A DNA stretch of 64,000 nucleotides from Roseicyclus mahoneyensis (lineage in GTDB: Bacteria > Pseudomonadota > Alphaproteobacteria > Rhodobacterales > Rhodobacteraceae), in contig NZ_QGGW01000001.1 of the NCBI RefSeq assembly GCF_003148775.1, positions 496,001-560,000 of the forward strand. Direction: 5' to 3'. Shown in pieces: positions 35,407 to 43,800 of the stretch. The position numbers were made by a program, and so were the translations under genes. The notes beneath the pieces are model-generated. The model did no database searches and was not told the origin of the DNA. It was given only the letters and a program-made list of their open reading frames with translations. Position 1 is the first letter of the stretch; each line of letters opens with the position of its first letter.

Positions 35407-36746
35407 AGCCCGGCCATCAGCCCGGTCGCATCGGCGAAAAGATCGCGCGGCAGGTGTTCGTCGGGCGCGTGCTGGGAACAGCCGGGATAGGAATGAGGCA
35501 CCCAGACGGTCGGGATGCCAAGGATCTCGGTGAAGATGTCATTGGGCAGCGACCCGCCAAGCGAGGGCAGGACCACGGGGTCCGCGCCATGGGTGCGCGC
35601 GATCGAGGCGGCGGCGAAACGCGCGGCGGGATGGTCGACCGGCGTGGCCGAGGCGCGGAATTCCGCGCCTTGCCGCGTGATCGTGATGTCGCCATGGCCC
35701 TGCGCGTCGAGATGGGCGCGCAGCGCCTGTTCCAGCTTTGTGTCGTCGATGCCCGGCACATAGCGCAGCTGCACCACTGCTTGCGCCTCGTCCGGGATCG
35801 CGTTGACGGGCTGCGATATGTCGCCCGCGGAAAAGGCGAGGATCTCGGCCGAGTTCCAGGCGTGGATGCGTTCGGCGGGCGTCAGGCCCTCGGCGCCCCA
35901 ATCGGCGTCGACCTCGCCGCCCGCGGGCGTCAATCCGGCCAACGCGGCACGGGCGGCCTCGGGTACGCCCTCAGGCACCCAGCCAGGCACCCGCAACGCG
36001 CCGGTGGGGGTGGCGATGCTGGCCAGCGCATGGGCCAGTTCCATCGCAGGGTTCTTCAGCGCGCCGCCGAAATTGCCGGAATGCCGCCCGCCGTTGCGCC
36101 GTTTCAAGGTCAGCCGGAAGGTCGCGCCCCCGCGTGCACCCAGAAATATCGTGGGCGTGCCCGCGTCGATGCGAGGCCCGTCCGACGCGAGCAACAGATC
36201 GGCCTTGAGCCGGTCCTTCAGCCGTTCGCAGACCTTGGCCAGACCGGGCGAGCCGATCTCCTCGCCCATCTCGACGAGGACATGGATATTGAACCCCAAT
36301 GATCCGCGCGCGGTCAGCACGGCCTGCAGCGCCGTCATGTTGACCAGCATCTGCCCCTTGTTGTCGGCGATGCCGCGGCCATACCAGCGGCCCGTCGCAG
36401 GGTCCTCGGTCAGGGTCCAGGGGTCGCGGCCTTCGGCCCAGCGGCCCTCCATGCCCGGCACGGTGTCGCCATGGGCATAGCCAAGGACGGTGGGGCGGGT
36501 GGCATCCTCGACCCGTGAGGCGACAAGGAAGGGGCGCCCTTCGGAGGTGTAGCCCTGCGTCTCGAACCCCATCGCGGCGAAGCCTTGCGCGACATGGGCG
36601 AGATAGGCATGCAACGGTGCCTCGGCGCTTTTGGAATCGGTGGGAAAGGCGATCAGATCGGCCAGCGCGGCGCGGAAGGCGTCATCCGTGGCGATGGCGC
36701 GCGCCAGTGTCACGGCGGTGTCGCGATTGGTGGGCGTGTCGAGCAT
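35358..36746 (-). CDS. M20-family metallopeptidase (dipeptidase/carboxypeptidase)
   Basis: The 462-residue zinc enzyme has the metal-binding motifs GYAHGDTVP (near residue 88, His and Asp), GRGIADNKGQM (bridging Asp), EMGEEIGSPG (catalytic and metal Glu) and a final HSYPGCSQHAPDEHLP segment with the last ligand. A dimerisation domain lies at about residues 190-330. It hydrolyses small peptides or N-acyl amino acids in the cytoplasm. The ATG at 36746 follows GGGGA. The 3' end overlaps the holin gene. Confidence 0.92.
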   Translation of the reverse strand: MLDTPTNRDTAVTLARAIATDDAFRAALADLIAFPTDSKSAEAPLHAYLAHVAQGFAAMGFETQGYTSEGRPFLVASRVEDATRPTVLGYAHGDTVPGMEGRWAEGRDPWTLTEDPATGRWYGRGIADNKGQMLVNMTALQAVLTARGSLGFNIHVLVEMGEEIGSPGLAKVCERLKDRLKADLLLASDGPRIDAGTPTIFLGARGGATFRLTLKRRNGGRHSGNFGGALKNPAMELAHALASIATPTGALRVPGWVPEGVPEAARAALAGLTPAGGEVDADWGAEGLTPAERIHAWNSAEILAFSAGDISQPVNAIPDEAQAVVQLRYVPGIDDTKLEQALRAHLDAQGHGDITITRQGAEFRASATPVDHPAARFAAASIARTHGADPVVLPSLGGSLPNDIFTEILGIPTVWVPHSYPGCSQHAPDEHLPRDLFADATGLMAGLYWDLGAASKKALLGS

Positions 36747-36837
36747 GGTTATCCCCGGATGGTGTTGTCCAACCCTAAATCGCAAGAGCCCGGGGGCGCA
36801 ATGGGGCCTTCGGGCATCGGTTTCCGGTCTAGGGGGC

Positions 36838-37911
36838 TCAGCCGTCCCTGTCCGACCTGCGGCGCGTGGTGATCCCGAACAGCCGGGCGGCGACCGGCGC
36901 GCCGAGGATGATCAGGAACACCCGCGTGACATGGTGAAGGACGACATAGCCCAGATCGGCCCCCACGACGATGGCAAGGATCGCCATCTCCGCCTGTCCG
37001 GCGGGCACGAAGGCCAAAAACCCGTCCATCGGCGGGGCGAGACCGAACAAGATCACCGCCTCGGCGAAGACCGCCGCCACCGCCGCCACGATGACGACAA
37101 AGACCAGCCCCGCCACCACGTCGCGCCGGATCTCGGCCATCGTGATGCCGACATAGCCCGCACCAAGGCCCAGGCCGATGAAGAACTGCGCCGACAAGAT
37201 CGCCTCGGCAGGGGGGCGGACATGGATGATGTCCGCAAGCGAAAGGGCGGCGGTCAGCACCATGGGGCCGATGATGGGCGCGCCGAACAGACCGATCCGC
37301 TCTGCGCCTTTCCAGCCGAGGAGGGCGGCGACGGCCATGATCGCCATCTCGTGCGGCGGCAAGGTGGCGGCAGGCGCGCCGATCGGGTTGTCGAGCGAGG
37401 CCCCGAAGAGGTGGACCAGCACGAAGGGCGTGGCCATCACGATCAAGATCACGCGCGTCGCATGCACCAGCGTGAGCGATCGGACATTCGCCCCCGCTTC
37501 CTGCCCGAAAAGCGTCATGTCGGCGAGGCCACCGGGCATGGCGGCATACCAGGCCGTGGGCAGGTCATAGCCGTAGAACCGGCGAAAGAAGGGCACGCCG
37601 ATCGCCGCGATGGTCACGACATAAAGCGGCACCATGGCAAGCGTCACCATCATCTGCGGCAGGCGCGCGACAAGGTCGGGCGTGATCGAAGCCCCGATGG
37701 CGACGCCAAGGATCGTGCGCATAAGCTTGCCAAACGTGCCGCTGTCCTGGACCGGCACACCCGCCAACGCTGCGACAAGGCAGGCAAACAAGGGGCCGAG
37801 CAAGAAGGGCAGGGGCAGTTCCAGCGCCCAGAAGGCCAGAGTTCCCAAGATGCCGATGCCGATGGTCAGCGCGCGTCGCTTCAGCATGGCGGGAAAGGGC
37901 ATGGCGGTCAT
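36838..37911 (-). CDS. AbrB-family (ammonia monooxygenase-like) integral membrane protein
   Basis: The 357-residue protein contains two repeats of the AbrB-duplication membrane domain, each with several spans and the recurring PLPFLLGPL and PIIGPMVLTA type segments. The family is named after E. coli AbrB, a membrane protein unrelated to the DNA-binding AbrB; function is unknown, and older labels as ammonia monooxygenase are unsupported. It lies 13 bp downstream of the short-chain dehydrogenase gene and is probably co-transcribed with it. Confidence 0.88.
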   Translation of the reverse strand: MTAMPFPAMLKRRALTIGIGILGTLAFWALELPLPFLLGPLFACLVAALAGVPVQDSGTFGKLMRTILGVAIGASITPDLVARLPQMMVTLAMVPLYVVTIAAIGVPFFRRFYGYDLPTAWYAAMPGGLADMTLFGQEAGANVRSLTLVHATRVILIVMATPFVLVHLFGASLDNPIGAPAATLPPHEMAIMAVAALLGWKGAERIGLFGAPIIGPMVLTAALSLADIIHVRPPAEAILSAQFFIGLGLGAGYVGITMAEIRRDVVAGLVFVVIVAAVAAVFAEAVILFGLAPPMDGFLAFVPAGQAEMAILAIVVGADLGYVVLHHVTRVFLIILGAPVAARLFGITTRRRSDRDG

Positions 37912-37924
37912 GACCGCCCCCGCC

Positions 37925-38668
37925 TCAGGTCTCTTCCCCGCCGTTCACCGCGATCATCTGGCCGGTGACGAAGCGCGCCTCGGGCGAGGCGAGAAAGCCT
38001 GCGACCGAGGCGATGTCACCGGGCTGGCCCATGAAGCCCGCCGGGATGGACGGCGTGCGCTTTGGATCATCGGTGGTGGTGGTCTCGTTGCGGATCTGGC
38101 CGGGCGAGATGACGTTGGCGGTGATGCCATGGGGTGCGAATTCCGTCGACAGCGCCTTGGTCAGGCCCCAGACGCCATGCTTGGCCGCCGAGATCGGCGC
38201 GCCCTCGAAATAGCCGCGGATGGCCTTCATCCCCGCGAAATTGATGATGCGACCCCATTTGCGGTCCACCATGCCGGGCAGAAAGGCGCGCGCGGTACGG
38301 AAAGCGCCGGTCAGCGCCACGTCCACGACGCCGTGCCAATCGTCGTCAGACATCTCGAGAAAGGGCTTGTGCGGGCGCCGGGCGGCATTGTTCACCAAGA
38401 TGTCGACAGCACCGAACCGGGCCAGCGCGGCCTGCGTCACGCGCGCCACATCCTCGCGGCTGGCCATGTCACCCATCGCCACAAGCGCTTCTGTGCCGGC
38501 GGCGCGGATGCGGGCAGCGGTTTCCTCGCAAGCGTCAGAACTGGTCGAGCCGTTCACGACCACATGGCATCCCATCTGCGCCAGGCGCAGCGCCACAGCG
38601 CGCCCGATATTCTGACCCGAGCCCGAGACAAAGGCGGTCTTTCCGGCCAGTGGCCTGTCTGTCGTCAT
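37925..38668 (-). CDS. Short-chain dehydrogenase/reductase family protein lacking canonical catalytic Ser and Tyr
   Basis: The 247-residue protein has a Rossmann fold with a GSGQNIGRAVAL cofactor motif near residue 16, the NNAA motif near residue 93 and a C-terminal GQMIAVNGGE. In the catalytic segment the Tyr of YxxxK is replaced by Ile (I159 with K163 retained: ISAAK), and the Ser position 13 residues earlier is Gly146. Tyr153 is nearby and might substitute. It may bind NAD(P) yet use other chemistry, or be a regulatory homologue. The ATG at 38668 is preferred over an upstream in-frame start. Confidence 0.87.
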   Translation of the reverse strand: MTTDRPLAGKTAFVSGSGQNIGRAVALRLAQMGCHVVVNGSTSSDACEETAARIRAAGTEALVAMGDMASREDVARVTQAALARFGAVDILVNNAARRPHKPFLEMSDDDWHGVVDVALTGAFRTARAFLPGMVDRKWGRIINFAGMKAIRGYFEGAPISAAKHGVWGLTKALSTEFAPHGITANVISPGQIRNETTTTDDPKRTPSIPAGFMGQPGDIASVAGFLASPEARFVTGQMIAVNGGEET

Positions 38669-38808
38669 CGCGGAGCCCCCCTTTTTTCCGTTGTTTGGCA
38701 ATGCTTTGAGCGCGTTGGATCTGTTGCTCCCCAGACCCGTGCAGGCGCGCCGGTCATGGCGCCGTTGCGATACTGGCTACTCCGGGTGCTGCAGGCAATC
38801 AACAGAAT

Positions 38809-38820
38809 ATTGTTGACAAT
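38809..38820. promoter_or_regulatory. Inverted repeat ATTGT-TG-ACAAT, candidate GntR/FCD operator
   Basis: A 12-base palindrome lies 27 bases before the GntR start and contains a perfect TTGACA (38813-38818), which could serve as a -35 box. Eleven of its bases recur at 47668-47678 before the second FCD regulator. Palindromes with TTGT/ACAA arms are typical of FCD-type GntR sites. Confidence 0.5.
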
Positions 38821-38847
38821 CTACAATCCGAGGGCTGATGTAGCACG

Positions 38848-39624
38848 ATGGAAATGCGTCACGACATCAAGGAATCCGTAGCGCGCAGGCGGCAGCGTCC
38901 GCTTGTGCTCGAGGTGCGCGACGAGCTTGAGCGGATGATTCTTCTGGGCGAGATCGCGGCGGGCGAACGGCTGAATGAGGCGCTTCTGGCGGAGCGGCTG
39001 GGCGTAAGCCGGGGCCCCGTGCGCGAGGCGGCGCGCTCGCTGGAACGCGAGGGTCTGGTCGAGGCGGTCGCAAATGAAGGCGTGTATGTCCGCCTCCTTG
39101 CCCCGCAAGACGGGCTGGAACTGTATGACCTGCGCGCCATGATCGCGGGCTATCTGTGCGCCGCCCTTGCCGGGCGGGCGGATGACGCGATCAAGGCCGA
39201 GTTGCAGGCGTTCCTCGCGGCGATGGAGACCGCCATCGGCACCCAGGACGAGGCCGCCTATTTCGATCTCAACCTCGCCTTTCATGACCGCATCGCCGAA
39301 GCTGCGGACATGGGACGCGCACGCGCGCTTTATGTCTCGCTCGGCAAGGAAGTGCGCCTGATGCGTCTCAAGGTGCTGAGCGGTGCGGCGGCGCTGCGCC
39401 AGTCGAATGACGAACATGCCCGGATCGTTGCGGCGATCGTGGCGGGCGACGTGGAAGGGGCCCGCGCAGCAGGCGCGGCGCACCACACGAGCGGCAAACG
39501 CAAGCTGCTCGAACGGCTCCGGCGGGAGGGGGGTGCGTGCCACGCTCCGGCCGGTCACGCGGATCATGTCCCTCAGGAGGGGCAGACCGTGACGACGACA
39601 ACCGATCTAGGGAGGATCACATGA
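38848..39624 (+). CDS. GntR-family (FCD/FadR subfamily) transcriptional regulator
   Basis: The 258-residue protein has a winged helix at about residues 15-80 (AGERLNEALLAERLGVSRGP, then REAARSLEREGLVEAV) and an all-helical FCD ligand domain (about residues 95-225) with the metal-binding acid and histidines (D..R, H near residues 150-215). FCD regulators often sense organic acids. The C terminus has about 30 extra residues. The stop overlaps the TctC start (ATGA), so the regulator and the transporter are one operon and the transported acid is a likely effector. Confidence 0.9.
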   Translation: MEMRHDIKESVARRRQRPLVLEVRDELERMILLGEIAAGERLNEALLAERLGVSRGPVREAARSLEREGLVEAVANEGVYVRLLAPQDGLELYDLRAMIAGYLCAALAGRADDAIKAELQAFLAAMETAIGTQDEAAYFDLNLAFHDRIAEAADMGRARALYVSLGKEVRLMRLKVLSGAAALRQSNDEHARIVAAIVAGDVEGARAAGAAHHTSGKRKLLERLRREGGACHAPAGHADHVPQEGQTVTTTTDLGRIT

Positions 39625-40601
39625 CCAAACTCAACACCACGTTCAAGACCGGCGCATTGGCGCTGCTCGTTGCGGCCCCGCTGGCCGTAGCGACACCGGC
39701 AATCGCCCAGCAATACCCCGATCCGGCGCAAACGCTGGACTGGACCATCGCTTTCGGCCCGGGTGGCGGCAATGACATCATGGCCCGCACCATCGTCGAG
39801 ATCCTGAACACCTATGACCTCTATCCGGGCGACATCGCGCTGGAGAACCGGGCCGGTGGATCTGGTGCGGTCGGTTGGGGCTATCTCGCCAACCAGGCAG
39901 GATCGGCCTACGGCATCTCGACCACCTCGGGCAGCTTCATCACGACGCCGCTGCAAGCGGACACCGGCTGGGCGATCACCGATTTCACCCCCATCGCGCT
40001 GCTGGCCGCCGATGACCTCGTTCTGGTGGTGAACGGCGATTCTCCGATCCAGAACCTCGACGAATTCATCGCCTTTGCGCAGGCCAACCCGATCTCCATC
40101 TCGGGCATCGGCACGGTCAACGTGGACTTCATCGTCCCCGCTCTCTTCGCGCAAGAAGCAGGGTTCGAGTTCGAATACATCTCCTTCAACGCCATGGCAG
40201 ACCAGATCACCGCGGTGTTGTCGGGTGCGGTCGATGCGATGATGTCGAACCCCGGCGAAATCCTTGGTCTGATCGACTCGGGTGATCTGCGTCCGCTGGT
40301 CTTCACCGGGCGTTCGACCCCCGAGGCTCTGGCCGGCGTGCCGAACTTTGCCGAGCTTGGCATCGGGGTCGAAGTGTCGATGCCCCGCGGTCTGATCCTC
40401 GCCCCCGACGCCCCGGCAGAGGCGCAGGAGTTCTGGATCGAAACCATGCGTCGTGTGGTCGAGACGCCGGAATGGCAGGCGTATATCACCAACAACACGC
40501 TGACGCCGACCATCCTCTTCGGGGACGATTTCCGGGATTTCCTGGCCAACACCCAGGAAGATTTTGCCACCGTCCTGCGCGAGGTCGGCGCGATCGACTG
40601 A
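39621..40601 (+). CDS. Tripartite tricarboxylate transporter substrate-binding protein (TctC-like)
   Basis: The 326-residue periplasmic protein has a signal peptide (about residues 1-30, ending ATPAIAQQ) and the TctC/Bug fold, with the ligand-loop motif FGPGGGNDIMARTI near residue 48 and ENRAGGSGAVGWG near residue 75. It captures a carboxylate for the TctA/TctB membrane complex. The ATG at 39621 follows gggagg and overlaps the regulator stop. The ligand is unknown; CoA-ligase and CoA-transferase genes in the same region suggest a small dicarboxylate. Confidence 0.92.
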   Translation: MTKLNTTFKTGALALLVAAPLAVATPAIAQQYPDPAQTLDWTIAFGPGGGNDIMARTIVEILNTYDLYPGDIALENRAGGSGAVGWGYLANQAGSAYGISTTSGSFITTPLQADTGWAITDFTPIALLAADDLVLVVNGDSPIQNLDEFIAFAQANPISISGIGTVNVDFIVPALFAQEAGFEFEYISFNAMADQITAVLSGAVDAMMSNPGEILGLIDSGDLRPLVFTGRSTPEALAGVPNFAELGIGVEVSMPRGLILAPDAPAEAQEFWIETMRRVVETPEWQAYITNNTLTPTILFGDDFRDFLANTQEDFATVLREVGAID

Positions 40602-40623
40602 GGTCGACCGTTACCGCCACGCA

Positions 40624-40649
40624 ACCCGGGCGCCTTGGTGCGCCCGGGT
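40624..40649 (+). terminator. Intercistronic hairpin between tctC and tctB
   Basis: ACCCGGGCGC and GCGCCCGGGT form a perfect 10-bp stem around a 6-base loop, 22 bases after the tctC stop. No U run follows, so partial termination or message protection is likely, raising binding protein over membrane subunits. Confidence 0.6.
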
Positions 40650-40675
40650 AACTTTCCGCAAACTCAGGGGTGGTC

Positions 40676-41158
40676 ATGCGCATTGCCTTTCTTCTCACCG
40701 TACTCGGCGGTGCAATCTTCTACACCTACATCGCCTTCACGGACCTTGGCTTCATGACCCGTACGGGTCGGCTCGGGCCGGGTTTCTTTCCGCGCGTCGT
40801 GGGCTTGGGCATCGTGGTCTTTACCCTCTGGGCGCTCTTTGACGCGCTGCGCGATGCGAGGCTCAGCGCCCAAGGAGCGGCGGTGACCGGTCCGGGCGAT
40901 GCCCATTCGACGGGCCGCTGGCGCGATGCCGCGACGCTGATGGGGCTGGCGGTGGGCTACGGCATCCTTCTGCCGATCTTTGGCGGCTTTGTCGCAACGG
41001 TCATCTACATGCTGATCGCGCTGTCGATCATCAATTCGGGCAAGCACCTTTTGAACGTGATCCTCGCCATCGTCATCCCGGCGGGCGTCTATCTGCTGTT
41101 TGACCGCATCCTGAACGCGAGCATGCCGCCCGCGATGTTCGACATCATCCCGTTCTGA
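40676..41158 (+). CDS. Tripartite tricarboxylate transporter small membrane subunit (TctB-like)
   Basis: The 160-residue protein has four predicted membrane spans (about residues 4-22, 38-58, 82-120 as two, and 125-142), which is the TctB pattern. A GPGFFPRVVGLGI segment near residue 34 is typical. It assembles with TctA. ATG at 40676 is chosen; a GTG two codons earlier is possible. Confidence 0.88.
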   Translation: MRIAFLLTVLGGAIFYTYIAFTDLGFMTRTGRLGPGFFPRVVGLGIVVFTLWALFDALRDARLSAQGAAVTGPGDAHSTGRWRDAATLMGLAVGYGILLPIFGGFVATVIYMLIALSIINSGKHLLNVILAIVIPAGVYLLFDRILNASMPPAMFDIIPF

Positions 41159-41196
41159 CCTTTCTGTTGTCGCCGGCCGCCGTTCCGCCGTGGCCC

Positions 41197-41216
41197 GACC
41201 TGACCTGACCTGACCC
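41197..41216 (+). repeat. Short tandem GACCT repeat
   Basis: Four units (GACCT three times, then GACCC) lie just before the tctA ribosome site (gagggg). It may be a slippage-prone tract, but no function is evident. Confidence 0.5.
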
Positions 41217-41230
41217 GAGGGGCGCGCTAC

Positions 41231-42754
41231 ATGGACCTTTTCGCGAATCTTCTGATGGGGCTCGAGCTTGCCATCAACCCGATCAACATCGCCTATCTGC
41301 TGGTGGGATCGATGGTGGGCATGATCGTCGGCGTCATCCCCGGCTTCGGCCCGTCAGCCGGACTGGCGATCTTGCTGCCGATCACCATCGGCATGGATCC
41401 GGTCGGTGCCACCATGATGCTGGCCGCGATCTACTATGGCTCGATGTATGGTGGCACGATCACGTCGATCTTGCTCAACACACCGGGTGAAAGTGCGACC
41501 GTCGCCTCGACCTTCGACGGCTATCCGATGGCCAAGGCCGGTCGCGCCGGCCCCGCGCTCGTCATGCAGGCCGTCGCCTCCTTTGTCGGCGGCACCGTCG
41601 GCGTCATCATGATCACGCTGCTCGCCCCGGCCTTTGCCCAGGTCTCGCGCAGTTTCGGACCCCCGGAATACTTCCTTCTGGCCGCCATGGGCATGCTGAC
41701 GCTTGTGGTGATGATCGGGAACCACTGGAAGCTTGGGGTCATCTCGGCACTGATCGGCTTTGCGCTCGGCACGGTGGGTGTCGATCTGGAAACCGGGCAG
41801 GGGCGCTACACCTTCGGTTCGCCCGATCTGATCGGCGGCATCTACTTCATCCCGATCGCCATCGGCCTCTTCGGCCTGGGCGAGCTGTTCTACGCCTTCT
41901 ATTCCGGCATGCACAAATCCGAGAGCGGCGGCCTGATCGATTATTCCAAGGAAAAGGAGTTCTGGCCCAACCGCAACGACTTCCTGTCGACCCGCTGGAC
42001 CATGGTGCGTGGCTCGATCCTCGGCTTCGTCGTTGGCGTCATGCCCGGCGCAGGCGCGACCATTGCCTCGCTGATGGCCTATTCCACCGAACGATCGCTG
42101 TCCAAGACACCGGAAAACTTCGGCAAGGGCGAGATGGCGGGCCTTGTGGCCCCCGAGAGTGCGAATAACGCGGCATCCTCCGGCGCGATGATCCCGCTCT
42201 TGACGCTGGGCATTCCCGGCTCGGCATCGACCGCGGTACTGCTGGCGGCCTTCATCATGTGGGGCCTGCGTCCCGGCCCGCTGTTCATGGGGCAGAACCC
42301 GGAACTGGCCTGGGGTCTGATCGCATCGATGTATCTGGGCAATGTGGCGCTGCTGGCGATCTCGATCTTCGCCATCCCGCTCTTTGTGCAGATCATCAAG
42401 GTGCCCTATCGCATCCTTGGCCCGGTCATTGTCGTCATCTGCACCCTCGGCACGTTCGTGGTGCACGCAAGCTTCGTCGAGGTCGGCTTGATGTTCGCGG
42501 CCGGTATCGCGGGCTTCTTCATGCGGCTCTACGGGTTCTCGCCGGCGGCGCTGGTGCTGGCGCTGGTGCTGGGTCCTCTGGCCGAACAGGCGCTGCGCCA
42601 GACGCTGACGATCTCGCGCGGGTCTTTCGGGATCTTCCTCGACCGGCCGGCATCGGTCTGGATCATGGTGGTGACTGCGGCGTTGTTGCTGATCTTGCCG
42701 ATCATGGGCAAGATCGGGTCTCGCGCGGGCAAGGCCGAAAGGGCGGGTGGCTGA
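41231..42754 (+). CDS. Tripartite tricarboxylate transporter large membrane subunit (TctA-like)
   Basis: The 507-residue protein has about twelve membrane spans. Family motifs are GMIVGVIPGFGPSAGLAIL near residue 32, YYGSMYGGTITSILLNTPGE near residue 72, and the related second-half segment GVMPGAGATIASLMAY, with PESANNAASSGAMIPLLTLGIPGS shown in part near residue 305. The two glycine/proline motifs arise from an internal duplication. It forms the transport channel driven by ion gradient. Confidence 0.94.
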   Translation: MDLFANLLMGLELAINPINIAYLLVGSMVGMIVGVIPGFGPSAGLAILLPITIGMDPVGATMMLAAIYYGSMYGGTITSILLNTPGESATVASTFDGYPMAKAGRAGPALVMQAVASFVGGTVGVIMITLLAPAFAQVSRSFGPPEYFLLAAMGMLTLVVMIGNHWKLGVISALIGFALGTVGVDLETGQGRYTFGSPDLIGGIYFIPIAIGLFGLGELFYAFYSGMHKSESGGLIDYSKEKEFWPNRNDFLSTRWTMVRGSILGFVVGVMPGAGATIASLMAYSTERSLSKTPENFGKGEMAGLVAPESANNAASSGAMIPLLTLGIPGSASTAVLLAAFIMWGLRPGPLFMGQNPELAWGLIASMYLGNVALLAISIFAIPLFVQIIKVPYRILGPVIVVICTLGTFVVHASFVEVGLMFAAGIAGFFMRLYGFSPAALVLALVLGPLAEQALRQTLTISRGSFGIFLDRPASVWIMVVTAALLLILPIMGKIGSRAGKAERAGG

Positions 42755-42758
42755 GACC

Positions 42759-43781
42759 ATGCCGGTCCTGAGTGAACTTGAGGCGCGGGCGCTGGTCGCC
42801 CGCGCCTTTGTGCGTGCAGGCGTCATCCCGCCCGACATGGCCGAGGCCGCGGCCCACCATCTGGTACTGACCGAAATGATGGGGATTACGACACACGGTC
42901 TGGCACGCGTCGGATCCTATATCGGTCGGATCGCGGCGGGGGGCATCGACCCGTCAGCCGTGCCGGTCGTGACCGCGCCTGCGCCGGCGCTGTTGCAGAT
43001 GGACGGGCGAGATGCACTTGGCGCGGCGGTCGCACAGATCGCCACCGCCCGCACGTTGGAGGCCGCCCGCAAAACCGGCATCGCCGCGTGTTTCGTGCGG
43101 CGGGGGACCCATTTCGGCGCCGTCGCGCCCTGTCTGTGGATCGCGGCCGAGGCGGGGTTTGCCAGCTTCATCACCGCCAATTCCGCCCCGATGCTGGCGC
43201 CTCCGGGCGGGCGCGATGTGGCAGTGGGCAATGCGCCCACGGGCATCGGTCTGCCCCATGCGGGCGGGCGGCATGTGATGCTGGATATGGCCTTGTCGGT
43301 GGTCGCGCGCTCCAAGCTGCGCGGTGCGGCCGCGCGCGGCGAGACGATCCCGGAAACATGGGCGATGGACGCCGAGGGGCGACCCACCACCGATCCTGCC
43401 ACGGCCCTCAAGGGGGTGTTGCAGGCCATCGGCGGGCGCAAAGGGGCGGCGCTGGCTGTCACGCTCGACCTTTTCGCGGCGGGGCTGGCGGGGGCTGCGA
43501 TGCTGACGGATGTGGCCGACAACCACCGCGATCCGTCCGCGCTGCCTGATGTGGGCCATCTGTTCATCATGATCGACGCGGAAAAGCTCATGCCGGCCGA
43601 GGCGCTTGCCACCCGGCTCGATCACGCGAGCGGGATGGTGAGCAGTGCGCGGCCCGTGCCGGGAGGATCGCCGCCACGCCTGCCGGGCGCGCGGGCCATT
43701 GCGGCGCTGAAGCGCGCCCGTGCGGTCGGCATGGACGTATCTGCAGCCCTGTTGAACGAGCTGGAGGAGCTGGCGGGATGA
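42759..43781 (+). CDS. Ldh2-family (malate/L-lactate/sulfolactate) dehydrogenase
   Basis: The 340-residue NAD(P)-dependent enzyme belongs to the Ldh2/YlbC family, which is unrelated to classical lactate dehydrogenase. Motifs are GITTHGLARVGSYI (substrate Arg/His near residue 45), RRGTHFGAVAPC (catalytic His near residue 112) and ANSAPMLAPPGG (cofactor contact). Known members act on malate, ureidoglycolate, sulfolactate or 2,3-diketogulonate. It follows tctA by four bases and is in the same operon, so it may oxidise the imported acid. A GTG at 42747 overlapping tctA is an alternative start. Confidence 0.88.
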   Translation: MPVLSELEARALVARAFVRAGVIPPDMAEAAAHHLVLTEMMGITTHGLARVGSYIGRIAAGGIDPSAVPVVTAPAPALLQMDGRDALGAAVAQIATARTLEAARKTGIAACFVRRGTHFGAVAPCLWIAAEAGFASFITANSAPMLAPPGGRDVAVGNAPTGIGLPHAGGRHVMLDMALSVVARSKLRGAAARGETIPETWAMDAEGRPTTDPATALKGVLQAIGGRKGAALAVTLDLFAAGLAGAAMLTDVADNHRDPSALPDVGHLFIMIDAEKLMPAEALATRLDHASGMVSSARPVPGGSPPRLPGARAIAALKRARAVGMDVSAALLNELEELAG

Positions 43782-43800
43782 ACCCCGCCCGCTGCCGGCG

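Noticed and set aside
41197-41216. GACCT tandem repeat as a phase-variable switch
   Set aside because: It is outside the coding region, only four units long, and not between promoter hexamers; chance or slippage is enough.
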